Assembly: GCA_046086225.1 (NCBI GenBank) | Contig: JBJSXF010000147.1 | Coordinates: forward strand, 1 to 29,739 | Source: JBJSXF01 sp046086225 | GTDB taxonomy: Bacteria > Actinomycetota > Acidimicrobiia > IMCC26256 > PALSA-610 | Reading direction: 5' to 3' | Length of the DNA: 29,739 bases | Shown: positions 15,643 through 22,904 of the stretch, piece after piece | How the letters are laid out: the number at the start of each line of letters is the position of its first letter | Numbering within the stretch: the stretch's first letter is position 1 | Program-made: the position numbers and the translations under genes | Notes under the pieces: model-generated | What the model saw: only the letters and a program-made list of their open reading frames with translations | What the model was told of the DNA's origin: nothing | Databases searched by the model: none

Positions 15643-16734
15643 GTGCTGGAACTCGATGCACTGCTGCACGAGGCGGTCGCGGCGAACGCGAGCGACATTC
15701 ACGTGAAGGTCGGCTCGGCGCCGTGCCTGCGGGTCGACGGTCGGCTGCAGCGGACGGACCATCCCGTCGTGACGGCGGAGGACACCGAGCGCATGGCCTT
15801 CGGCATCATGACCAAGGCCCGGGCGAAGGAGTTCGAGGAGGCGCACGAGGCCGACTTCGCCTACGCGATCGATGATCTCGGGCGCTTCCGGGTGAACGTG
15901 ATGCGCCAGCGCGGGGCCGTCGGACTCGTGCTGCGGCGCGTGCAGAGCCGCATCCCGTCGTTCGAGGCGCTCGGGCTGCCGGTGTCGGTGCGGCGACTCA
16001 CCGAGCACCAGCGGGGTCTGGTGCTCGTCACCGGCCCGACCGGTTCGGGCAAGACGACGACGCTCGGGGCGATGATCGACCACATCAACGAGCAGTACGA
16101 GAAGCACATCGTCACGATCGAGGACCCGATCGAGATCCTCCATCACGACAAGCGCTCGATCGTCAACCAGCGCGAGGTCGGCGCCGACACCTCCGACTTC
16201 CAGGCCGCGCTCAAGCGGGTGCTGCGGCAGGACCCCGACGTCATCCTCGTCGGCGAGATGCGCGACTCGGAGGCGGTCCGCACCGCGCTGGCGGCGGCCG
16301 AGACGGGCCACCTCGTCTTCTCGACCCTGCACACGATCAGCGCGACCGACGCGATCAACCGGATCATCGACTTCTTCCCGCCCCACGAGCAGCGCCAGAC
16401 CCGCATGTCGCTCGCAGCTTCGCTCCGGGGCATCGTCAGCCAGCGGCTCGTCGAGCGGCGGGGCGGGGGCCGGGCTGCCGCGGTCGAGGTCCTCGTCGCG
16501 ACGGGTCGGGTGTTCGACAAGATCGTCCGGCCCGAGGAGACCCACGAGATCGAGGAGCTCATCGCCGAGGGCTCGTACTACGGGATGCAGACGTTCGACC
16601 AGCATCTCCTCGCCCTCTACCGCGAGGGCGCGATCGAGCTGCGCGACGCACTCACCGCGTCGACCAACCCCCACGATCTCCGGCTGCAGATCGAGCACCA
16701 CACGCTCGCCTCGGCCTCCACGCCCGGGCAGTAG
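15643..16734 (+). CDS. pilT: PilT-type twitching motility ATPase
   Basis: PilT is the hexameric ATPase that powers type IV pilus retraction. The 363-residue protein has the N-terminal PAS-like domain (ASDIHVKVGSAPCLRVDG), Walker A GPTGSGKTTTLGAMID, the Asp box IVTIEDPIEILH, Walker B DVILVGEMRD and the His box GHLVFSTLHT. The family signature AIRNLIRE near the C-terminus is not recognisable. The GTG at 15643 has AGGGAGAG upstream. It lies alone between a deacetylase-like gene and pcnA, with no other pilus gene in the window, so its assembly partners must be elsewhere. PilT is found in actinobacteria with type IV pili, not in Mycobacterium at this locus. Confidence 0.93.
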   Translation: MLELDALLHEAVAANASDIHVKVGSAPCLRVDGRLQRTDHPVVTAEDTERMAFGIMTKARAKEFEEAHEADFAYAIDDLGRFRVNVMRQRGAVGLVLRRVQSRIPSFEALGLPVSVRRLTEHQRGLVLVTGPTGSGKTTTLGAMIDHINEQYEKHIVTIEDPIEILHHDKRSIVNQREVGADTSDFQAALKRVLRQDPDVILVGEMRDSEAVRTALAAAETGHLVFSTLHTISATDAINRIIDFFPPHEQRQTRMSLAASLRGIVSQRLVERRGGGRAAAVEVLVATGRVFDKIVRPEETHEIEELIAEGSYYGMQTFDQHLLALYREGAIELRDALTASTNPHDLRLQIEHHTLASASTPGQ

Positions 16735-16795
16735 CGGTCCGCTCCGGGCCGCCCGGTCGGGCGCGGTCCCGTCCGAGCCGCGAGAATGGGCGATC

Positions 16796-18217
16796 GTGAG
16801 CAACGTCCCGCCCCGGCTCGCCCGCTTCTTCGAGTCGGGGTCCCCGACCCGGGAGCTCGCGGCACGACTTGCGGCCGCCGGGCACCGCGCCTACCTCGTC
16901 GGCGGCAGCGTTCGCGACGCGTTGCTCGACCGCGAGATCACCGACGTCGACATCACCACCGGCGCCCGGCCCGACGCGATCGAGGCGGCGGTGGCGGGTT
17001 GGGCCGATGCGGTCTGGCTCCAGGGTCGGGAGTTCGGCACGATCGGCTGCGCCAAGGGCGACGAGCGCTTCGAGATCACGACCTTCCGCGCCGACGTCTA
17101 TCGCGACGACAGCCGCAAGCCCGAGGTCCGGTTCTCCGACGAGGTCGAGAGCGATCTCTGGCGGCGCGATTTCACCGTGAACGCCCTGGCCATCGCCCTC
17201 GACGAGCCCGTGCTCGTCGACCCCACCGGAGGCATCCCCGATCTGGCCGCCCGGCGGCTGCGCACGCCCCGATCGCCGGCCGAGTCCTTCGGTGACGATC
17301 CGCTGCGCATGCTGCGGGCCGCCCGCTTCTCGGCCACACTCGGCTTCGTGCCCGACGACGAGGTCGTCGCCGCGATGGCCGGTATGCGTGAGCGGCTCGG
17401 GATCGTGAGCGCCGAGCGCATCCGCGACGAGCTGTCGAAGTTGCTGCTCGCCGAGGATCCGTCGGCCGGACTCTGGCTCGTGGCCCGCACCGGGCTGGCC
17501 GACCACTTCCTTCCCGAGCTCAACTCGATGCAACTCGAGCAGGATCCGATCCACCGGCACAAGGATGTGCTGGCCCACACGATCGCGGTCGTCGGCAACA
17601 CCTCTCCGACGCTGCGCTTGCGGCTCTCGGCGCTGATGCACGACGTGGGCAAGCCCCGCACCCGCGGCTTCGGGCCCCAAGGGGTGACCTTCTATCACCA
17701 CGAGGTGGTCGGGGCCCGGATGACCCGTGAGCGCCTCGTGAAACTGCGCTACCCGAGCGAGATGGTCGAAGACGTCACCCGGCTCGTCGAGCTGCACCTC
17801 CGGTTCCACACGTACCGCATGGGCTGGACCGACAGCGCCGTGCGCCGCTACGTGCGCGATGCGGGTCCGTTGCTCGACGATCTCAACGAGCTGACGCGCT
17901 GCGACTGCACGACCCGCAATCAGCGGAAGGCGGCCGAGCTGGGCCGCCGGATGGACGAGCTCGAGGCACGCATCGAGGAGCTGCGGGCGGAGGAGGAGCT
18001 GGCGAGCATCCGACCGGCACTCGACGGCCGAGCCGTGATGGAGCACTTGGGGCTCGCGCCGGGCCCCGAAGTCGGTCGGGCGCTGGCTTTCCTCCTCGAG
18101 GTGCGGCTCGACGAAGGGCCGATGACCGAAGCGGCCGCCTACGAGCGGCTCGACGCCTGGGCGGTCGAGCAGGGGTTCACCCCCGCCGACCCGGCGGCCC
18201 CGGAGGTCGCGGGCTAG
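16796..18217 (+). CDS. pcnA: CCA tRNA nucleotidyltransferase / poly(A) polymerase family protein with HD domain
   Basis: This enzyme adds CCA to tRNA 3' ends; actinobacterial members are annotated as pcnA. The 473-residue protein has the class II nucleotidyltransferase signature LVGGSVRDALLDREITDVD with the DxD metal ligands. RRDFTVNALAI and GDDPLRMLRAARF follow, and then an HD domain with the LSALMHDVGKPRTRG motif. A helical C-terminus contains a long charged helix (AAELGRRMDELEARIEEL). The GTG start has no Shine-Dalgarno site and lies 8 nt after GAGAAT (16782-16787). Its stop TAG (18215-18217) shares the palindrome CTAG with the stop of the convergent methyltransferase. Confidence 0.92.
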   Translation: MSNVPPRLARFFESGSPTRELAARLAAAGHRAYLVGGSVRDALLDREITDVDITTGARPDAIEAAVAGWADAVWLQGREFGTIGCAKGDERFEITTFRADVYRDDSRKPEVRFSDEVESDLWRRDFTVNALAIALDEPVLVDPTGGIPDLAARRLRTPRSPAESFGDDPLRMLRAARFSATLGFVPDDEVVAAMAGMRERLGIVSAERIRDELSKLLLAEDPSAGLWLVARTGLADHFLPELNSMQLEQDPIHRHKDVLAHTIAVVGNTSPTLRLRLSALMHDVGKPRTRGFGPQGVTFYHHEVVGARMTRERLVKLRYPSEMVEDVTRLVELHLRFHTYRMGWTDSAVRRYVRDAGPLLDDLNELTRCDCTTRNQRKAAELGRRMDELEARIEELRAEEELASIRPALDGRAVMEHLGLAPGPEVGRALAFLLEVRLDEGPMTEAAAYERLDAWAVEQGFTPADPAAPEVAG

Positions 18218-18936
18218 ACGCCTTCCTTGCGGGCCCGCCACACGACCGTCGTGGGCAGGATCGGGCCGGGGTCGTCGGAGCGCATCGGCTCGGGCTCGAG
18301 CAGGAGCTCGGTGCGGTAGCCGGCCCGGTGGAGCGAGGCGAAGATCGACGCGATCGTGCGGGGGATGACCGAGATCTCCTCGCCGGCGTGGCGGATCGGG
18401 CAGGGGCTGCCGTCGAACCACGAGCGGCGCACCTCACGGGCCCCGAGAGGCAGCGAACCCGGTTCGGCATCGTCCCGGGCCACGCAGAGCGCGACGGGGT
18501 GGTCGAACGAGAACACGAGCGGTGCCCCCGGGCGCAGCACCCGGTGCACCTGGCGGAGCAGCCGGTCGAGGTCGTCGACTTCGCCGATGAGGCCGGTGGC
18601 CAGCGCCAGGTCGATCGAGTCGGCCCGCAGGAACGCGAGGTCGGACGCGTCGCTCTGGTGCCACTCGACCCGCACCTCGGCCGCGTCGGCGAGGCGCCGG
18701 GCCGCGGCGAGGCGACCGGCCGATGCGTCGACCGCGATGACGTGGGCACCTCGGCCCGCGAGGACCACGGCGTTCTCGCCCGCCCCGCAGCCGAGGTCGA
18801 GCACCCGCTTGCCGGTGACCTCGCCGCAGAGCCGGAGGTCGTCATCGGCGGGCAGATCGGCGCCGAAGGCGACCGTCGTGGGGATCGGGGGCAACGGGCT
18901 CTTCGCCGCGATGCGATCCCAGGCCTCGGTGTTCAC
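18214..18936 (-). CDS. Class I SAM-dependent methyltransferase, substrate unknown
   Basis: The 240-residue protein has a classic methyltransferase fold. Motif I is VLDLGCGAGENAVVLA, the strand-2 acidic end is VIAVDASAGRLAAAR, and motif IV is around ADSIDLALATGLIGEVDDL. RVLRPGAPLVFSFDHP follows. The insert after it (SWFDGSPCPIRHAGEEIS) and the final LPTTVVWRARK resemble UbiE/Methyltransf_11-type enzymes, but no substrate can be named. GTG at 18936 is preceded by CATGAT with 6 nt spacing and no ribosome binding site, another leaderless candidate. It converges on pcnA with no gap and lies 17 nt downstream of the ino1 stop on the same strand. Confidence 0.85.
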   Translation of the reverse strand: MNTEAWDRIAAKSPLPPIPTTVAFGADLPADDDLRLCGEVTGKRVLDLGCGAGENAVVLAGRGAHVIAVDASAGRLAAARRLADAAEVRVEWHQSDASDLAFLRADSIDLALATGLIGEVDDLDRLLRQVHRVLRPGAPLVFSFDHPVALCVARDDAEPGSLPLGAREVRRSWFDGSPCPIRHAGEEISVIPRTIASIFASLHRAGYRTELLLEPEPMRSDDPGPILPTTVVWRARKEGV

Positions 18937-18953
18937 GCCCTGATCATGCCCGC

Positions 18954-20051
18954 TCAGCTGCCGGTGGCGAAGTCTTCGACCATCCGGTGCGCCTCGTCGT
19001 CGTGGTACTGCACCGGCGGCGACTTCATGAAGTAGGCGGACGGGCCGAGGAGCGGGCCGCCGATGCCGCGGTCGAGGGCGACCTTGGCGCAGCGGACGGC
19101 GTCGATGATGACCCCGGCCGAGTTGGGGGAGTCCCAGACCTCGAGCTTGAGCTCGACGTTGAGCGGCACGTCACCGAAGTTGCGGCCCTCGAGCCGGATG
19201 TAGGCCCACTTGCGGTCGTTCAACCAGGGCACGTGGTCGGACGGGCCGATGTGCACGTGGTCGGAGCTGATGCCCTGATCGATCTGGCTCGTGACCGACT
19301 GGGTCTTGCTGATCTTCTTCGACAGCAGGCGCTCTCGCTCCAGCATGTTCTTGAAGTCCATGTTGCCGCCGAAGTTGAGCTGGTAGGTGTTGTCGATCGC
19401 GAGGCCGCGGTCCTCGAACAGCCGGGCGAGGAGGCGGTGCGTGATCGTGGCCCCGACCTGGCTCTTGATGTCGTCACCGATGATCGGCACGCCGGCCTCG
19501 GAGAACTTGCGGGCCCAGTCGGGGTCGCTCGCGATGAACACCGGGATGGCATTCACGAAGCCGCAACCGGCGTCGATGGCGGCCTGGGCGTAGTAGCGCT
19601 GGGCCTCTTCGGAGCCGACCGGCAGGTAGCTGACGAGCACGTCGGCCCGGGCCGCCCGCAGCGACGCAGCGACATCGACCGCCGGAGCCGGGGACTCCTC
19701 GACCACCTCGCGGTAGAACTGGCCGAGACCGTCGAAGGTCGGGCCCCGCTCGACGATCACGCCGAGGTCGGGCACGTCGGCGAACTTGATCGTGTTGTTG
19801 ATGCTCGTGAAGATCGACTTCCCGAGGTCGAGCCCAACCTTGTCGGCGTCGACGTCGTAGGCGGCGACGAACTCCACGTCGCCGACGTGGTAGCCGCCGA
19901 GCTCGACGTGCATCAGGCCGGGCACGCGCTCGGCCGGATCGGCGTCGGCGTAGAACTGGACGCCCTGCACGAGGCTGCTCGCGCAGTTGCCCACTCCGGC
20001 GATGGCGACGCGCACTCGGCGCCGCCCGGTCTGGTCGGTTTCCTGGCTCAT
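18954..20051 (-). CDS. ino1: Inositol-3-phosphate synthase
   Basis: Ino1 converts glucose 6-phosphate to inositol 3-phosphate with NAD, the first step to phosphatidylinositol and mycothiol in actinobacteria. The 365-residue protein has the NAD-binding IAGVGNCASSLVQGVQFY and the conserved catalytic segments NAIPVFIASDP, KSQVGATITHR and NTYQLNFGGNMDFKNMLE. RLLSKKISKTQSVTSQ follows, and then VEVWDSPNSAG-like KLEVWDSPNSAGVIIDAVR. It matches the shorter actinobacterial type. ATG 20051 overlaps the stop of the PadR-type gene upstream (ATGA) and has a GAAGGAG site within that gene. The pair padR-ino1 is also adjacent in M. tuberculosis (Rv0047c-Rv0046c). Confidence 0.96.
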   Translation of the reverse strand: MSQETDQTGRRRVRVAIAGVGNCASSLVQGVQFYADADPAERVPGLMHVELGGYHVGDVEFVAAYDVDADKVGLDLGKSIFTSINNTIKFADVPDLGVIVERGPTFDGLGQFYREVVEESPAPAVDVAASLRAARADVLVSYLPVGSEEAQRYYAQAAIDAGCGFVNAIPVFIASDPDWARKFSEAGVPIIGDDIKSQVGATITHRLLARLFEDRGLAIDNTYQLNFGGNMDFKNMLERERLLSKKISKTQSVTSQIDQGISSDHVHIGPSDHVPWLNDRKWAYIRLEGRNFGDVPLNVELKLEVWDSPNSAGVIIDAVRCAKVALDRGIGGPLLGPSAYFMKSPPVQYHDDEAHRMVEDFATGS

Positions 20052-20665
20052 GCGGTTGCTCCTTCGGTCCGGTCGCCGGCCTGCTCCGCGCGTTCCTGCG
20101 CGATGAGGTCGTCGATCCATTCGATGTCGTGACGGGTGGATGTCGCCCGGTGCTCCAGCAGCGAGCGGGTGTAGCGGTCGATCGTGCGGGCGCCGGCGGG
20201 GCGGCGCTTCGAGCCGGCGAGGCGCTCCACGAGCTGTGCCCGGCGGCGCTCGAGGAAGGCGAGGCGCTCCTCGGGCGGGAGGGAGCCGCAGAAGGAGAGC
20301 TTCAGGGCGAAGCCCCGCTCGTCGTCGGCGGGCTCGGCGGCGAGGAGGTCGAGGAACCGGGCCTGACCGGCTTCGGTGATCCGGTACTCCTTGCGGGTCC
20401 GGCGGGCCGGGCGGCTCCGGCGGCGCTGGCGGGCGGCCGCGAGGTCGCCGCTCAACGATCCGGTGGAGACGGGGGCGGCGGCAGGCTCGCCGTCGGTGTC
20501 GATCACCTCGACCGCTCCGGTGCGCTCCAAGCGCCGCAGTGCCGGGTAGAGGGAGCCGAACGAGATGCCCCAGAGCGGTCCGAGGGTCTCGGACAGGCGC
20601 TTGCGGAGGTCGTAGCCGTGGCACGGCTGCTCGGCGAGGAGGCCCAGCACGGCGAGTTCGAGCAC
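20048..20665 (-). CDS. PadR family transcriptional regulator
   Basis: The 205-residue protein has an N-terminal winged helix (VLELAVLGLLAEQPCHGYDL, then GPLWGISFGSLYPALRRLERTGAV) and a C-terminal PadR helical dimerisation region (ERLAFLERRRAQLVERLAG). An Arg-rich linker inserts near residues 95-115 inside the wing region, before RTRKEYRITEAGQARFLDLL. The start is GTG 20665. A near-perfect palindrome lies at 20674-20696 across its own -10, so it is probably autoregulated. The 4-nt overlap with ino1 makes one operon, suggesting that it controls inositol synthesis; the effector is unknown. Confidence 0.9.
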   Translation of the reverse strand: MLELAVLGLLAEQPCHGYDLRKRLSETLGPLWGISFGSLYPALRRLERTGAVEVIDTDGEPAAAPVSTGSLSGDLAAARQRRRSRPARRTRKEYRITEAGQARFLDLLAAEPADDERGFALKLSFCGSLPPEERLAFLERRRAQLVERLAGSKRRPAGARTIDRYTRSLLEHRATSTRHDIEWIDDLIAQERAEQAGDRTEGATA

Positions 20666-20696
20666 GTGCGAAACGATACATCGAATCGATATATCG
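20666..20696 (-). promoter_or_regulatory. PadR-ino1 leaderless promoter with palindromic operator
   Basis: Arms CGATACATCGA (20674-20684) and TCGATATATCG (20686-20696) form an 11-bp inverted repeat with one mismatch around a single central base. On the minus strand TATCGT (20678-20673) lies 7 nt before GTG 20665, a -10 element for a leaderless mRNA, and falls within the palindrome edge. Binding by the encoded PadR protein would block transcription of its own operon. This is inferred. Confidence 0.55.
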
Positions 20697-20786
20697 ATGC
20701 AACCATTCGTCGCGGCGCCCTGCCGACGGGCGCCGGCCGGTCCGGAGGGCCCGATCCGGCGTACCCCGCCCCGCCGGGGCCGGTCG

Positions 20787-20792
20787 TACACT
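20787..20792 (+). promoter_or_regulatory. -10 element of a leaderless promoter
   Basis: TACACT lies 8 nt before ATG 20801, and there is no ribosome binding site between them, so transcription should begin at or within a base or two of the start codon. Confidence 0.5.
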
Positions 20793-20800
20793 CGCCGCCG

Positions 20801-21166
20801 ATGGGTCGCGTCACCGACTACGCCCTCGCCCGGCGGGCCGTGCTCCGCGATCTGCGGAAGGGCACCCTCACCCGCCTCGACGTCTGCGACGCCCACCCCG
20901 AACTCATCCGGGCGGCCCGGTCGATCGGGCACCGGCTCGACGCCCGGTGCCCGGTCTGCGGAGATCCCGGTCTCCGGGTCGTCACCTACGTCTACGGCGA
21001 CAAGCTCAAGGCGGCGAACGGTCGGGTGATCAGCACCGAGGCCGAGCTGGCCCGCCTGGGCGCCGCCCACGACGAGTTCGCCTGCTACGACGTCGAGGTC
21101 TGCACCGGCTGCCGCTGGAACTACCTGCGGCGCCAGTCGTTGCACGGCCGGCTGCACGCCGGCTGA
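20801..21166 (+). CDS. DUF5318 protein with two CxxC zinc-binding pairs
   Basis: The 121-residue protein contains VTDYALARRAVLRDLRKGTL and the DVCDAHPELIRAARSIGH segment. The first cysteine pair is in RCPVCGDPGLRVVTYVYGDKL and a second pair lies in VCTGCRWNYLRRQ. The two pairs probably bind one zinc. Similar small proteins (DUF5318, for example M. tuberculosis Rv0049) sit near ino1/padR in other actinobacteria, and their function is unknown. It is divergent from the padR-ino1 operon across 135 bp, sharing the control region. Confidence 0.85.
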   Translation: MGRVTDYALARRAVLRDLRKGTLTRLDVCDAHPELIRAARSIGHRLDARCPVCGDPGLRVVTYVYGDKLKAANGRVISTEAELARLGAAHDEFACYDVEVCTGCRWNYLRRQSLHGRLHAG

Positions 21167-21194
21167 GACCCGGCGGGCGGGCCCTCGGGGTCGG

Positions 21195-21374
21195 TCAGTC
21201 CGGACCGGCGGCGCACGGGTACTGGGTGGCGCAGGGCACGCACCAGCGCTCGGGCTCGGGTGCGACCCGCTCCGACGGGGCCTGATCCCAGGTCTCGGGC
21301 ACCACGTAGACCCGCCGCACCGACACGAGCACCGGGTCGCTGATCCCGCAGTTGTCGCACGTCGGATCGGTCAC
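21195..21374 (-). CDS. Small zinc-ribbon protein of unknown function
   Basis: From GTG 21374 the product is 59 residues, beginning VTDPTCDNCGISDPVLVSVRR and ending WCVPCATQYPCAAGPD. It has two CxxC pairs separated by about 40 residues, as in a zinc ribbon, plus an extra late Cys. Longer in-frame starts up to 21548 would read through the panB 5' end and look non-coding. The GTG lacks a ribosome binding site; CAAGAT 6 nt upstream may be a -10. The gene is convergent with the DUF5318 gene (28 bp between ends) and divergent from panB. The low length limits certainty. Confidence 0.65.
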   Translation of the reverse strand: MTDPTCDNCGISDPVLVSVRRVYVVPETWDQAPSERVAPEPERWCVPCATQYPCAAGPD

Positions 21375-21462
21375 GTCGCCATCTTGGCCGATCCCCGGCC
21401 CCGCCGGTACCGTGATCGCACCGCCGGGAGTCGAACGGACCCCGGACGGTGGAGGAGCCCAG

Positions 21463-22377
21463 ATGTCCGCGACGCCTGCGCCGACCGACCGCGTGTTCGC
21501 ACCCGGGATCGCCCGCCACAAGGGTGGCGAGCCGCTGGTGGTCATCACCGCCTACGACGCCCCGACGGCCCGCACCGTCGATGCCGCCGGGGCCGACATG
21601 ATCCTGGTCGGCGACTCGGTCGCGATGGTCGTCCTCGGCCACGACGACACGCTCCAGGTCACGATCGACGACATGGCGCACCACGTCGCCGCCGTGGCCC
21701 GGACGAAGCCGCGCGCCCTCGTCGTCGGTGACCTCCCCTGGCTCAGCTACCACGTGAGCGTCGAGGAAACCGTGCGCAACGCGGCCCGCCTCATCCGGGC
21801 GGGTGCAGGTGCGGTGAAGCTCGAGGGCGGGCGGAAGCGCCTGCCCGCGTTGCGGGCCATCCTCGACGCCGAGATCCCGGTCATGGGTCACCTCGGCATG
21901 ACCCCGCAGTCGGTCCACGCCCTTGGGGGCTTCCGGGTGCAGGGCAAGGAACTCGAGGCGGCCCGGGAGCTCGTCGACGATGCCCTCGCCCTCGCCGAGG
22001 CCGGATGCTTCGCGGTCGTGCTCGAGTGCGTACCCGACGGTGTGGCCCGGGTGGTCACCGAGGCGCTCCCGATCCCGACGATCGGCATCGGCGCAGGGCG
22101 GCACTGCGACGGCCAGGTGATCGTCTGGCACGACGTCCTCGGCTTCTCGGGCCCGATCCGCAAGCCGAAGTTCGTGCGCGAGTACGCCGGGCTCGAAGCC
22201 GACGCGGCGACAGCCCTCGGTCGCTTCTGCGCCGACGTGCGCTCGGGCGCCTACCCGTCGAGCGCGGAGACGTACCACATGACCGACGGCATCGCCGAGA
22301 AGCTCGGCCTGGGGGAGGTCGCCCGGGGCCCCGACGCGACGGCGGTCGGCGACCCCGAGCCCGAGCTTGCCCCGTAG
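21463..22377 (+). CDS. panB: 3-methyl-2-oxobutanoate hydroxymethyltransferase (ketopantoate hydroxymethyltransferase)
   Basis: PanB adds a hydroxymethyl group from methylene-tetrahydrofolate to 2-oxoisovalerate, the first committed step to pantothenate and CoA. The 304-residue protein has the expected motifs: VVITAYDAPTARTVDAAGAD, MILVGDSVAMVVLGHDDTL, VVGDLPWLSYHVS, GAVKLEGG, GHLGMTPQSVHALGGFRVQGK, VLECVPDGVARVVTEALPIPTIGIGAG and DGQVIVWHDVLG. The start ATG 21463 has GGAGGAG 5 nt upstream; upstream in-frame codons are unlikely. No panC or panD is nearby, so it is separated from the rest of the pathway. It overlaps the DUF192 gene by 11 nt. Confidence 0.96.
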   Translation: MSATPAPTDRVFAPGIARHKGGEPLVVITAYDAPTARTVDAAGADMILVGDSVAMVVLGHDDTLQVTIDDMAHHVAAVARTKPRALVVGDLPWLSYHVSVEETVRNAARLIRAGAGAVKLEGGRKRLPALRAILDAEIPVMGHLGMTPQSVHALGGFRVQGKELEAARELVDDALALAEAGCFAVVLECVPDGVARVVTEALPIPTIGIGAGRHCDGQVIVWHDVLGFSGPIRKPKFVREYAGLEADAATALGRFCADVRSGAYPSSAETYHMTDGIAEKLGLGEVARGPDATAVGDPEPELAP

Positions 22378-22882
22378 TCGGACGCGGGCGGTCGTCGTCG
22401 CCCTCGTGGTCGCGGCGATCGGCGGCGGGGTCACCTTCGGCATCCTCCGCACGGGCTCCCGTGGGAGTGATCCGGCGGTGTTCCCCTTCGCGGCGGTCGG
22501 GGCCGCCCCGGCGCCGTACACGGGGTTCGGCACGGCCCGGGTGCGGGTGGGGAACGACTGCCTCGAGGTGCTCGTCGCCGCCGACGATCGCACCCGGGGC
22601 CTCGGGCTCCGTCGGCGCACCACGACCCGGCCCTACGCGGGCATGCTCTTCGCCTTCCCGACCATGACCGACGCCGGCTTCACGATGGCGGGCGTCCCGG
22701 TGCCGCTCGACATCACCTGGTTCGCCGCCGACGGCGCGCCCGTCGATCGGGCCCGTATGGCTCCGTGCCCCGACGGCACCGACGCCGATTGCCCCGTTTA
22801 CGGCAGCGACCGGCCCTTCCGCTACGCGCTGGAGCGCACGGCGCCCTCGGCGCCGGTGGCGGGCGCGCTCGGCGGCTGCTGA
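22367..22882 (+). CDS. DUF192 family exported protein
   Basis: The 171-residue product has one N-terminal membrane segment (VVVALVVAAIGGGVTFGIL, about residues 9-27) and a DUF192 domain. The domain begins at VRVGNDCLEVLVAADDRTRGLGLRRR, continues with GMLFAFPTMTDAGFTMAGVPVPLDITWF, and ends with PVYGSDRPFRYALE. DUF192 proteins are small beta-fold proteins of unknown function, often exported. The start TTG 22367 lies inside the last codons of panB, with no strong ribosome binding site, so it is likely coupled to panB. It is followed 22 nt later by the protease gene. Confidence 0.85.
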   Translation: MPRSRTRAVVVALVVAAIGGGVTFGILRTGSRGSDPAVFPFAAVGAAPAPYTGFGTARVRVGNDCLEVLVAADDRTRGLGLRRRTTTRPYAGMLFAFPTMTDAGFTMAGVPVPLDITWFAADGAPVDRARMAPCPDGTDADCPVYGSDRPFRYALERTAPSAPVAGALGGC

Positions 22883-22891
22883 CGGCGGCCG

Positions 22892-22897
22892 TAGCCT
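22892..22897 (+). promoter_or_regulatory. -10 element of the metalloprotease gene
   Basis: TAGCCT lies 7 nt upstream of GTG 22905 with no Shine-Dalgarno sequence between, consistent with a leaderless mRNA independent of the panB transcript. Confidence 0.5.
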
Positions 22898-22904
22898 GGC
22901 GGCC

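Noticed and set aside
13297..16803. Minus-strand open frame of 1168 codons
   Set aside because: It is a shadow of the DUF6049-like, deacetylase and pilT genes on other frames; composition is Arg/Pro/Gly-rich with no recognisable motif, a common effect of high GC.
21195..21548. Longer 117-residue version of the zinc-ribbon protein
   Set aside because: The first 58 codons overlap the panB start region and ribosome binding site on the other strand and look like non-coding shadow.
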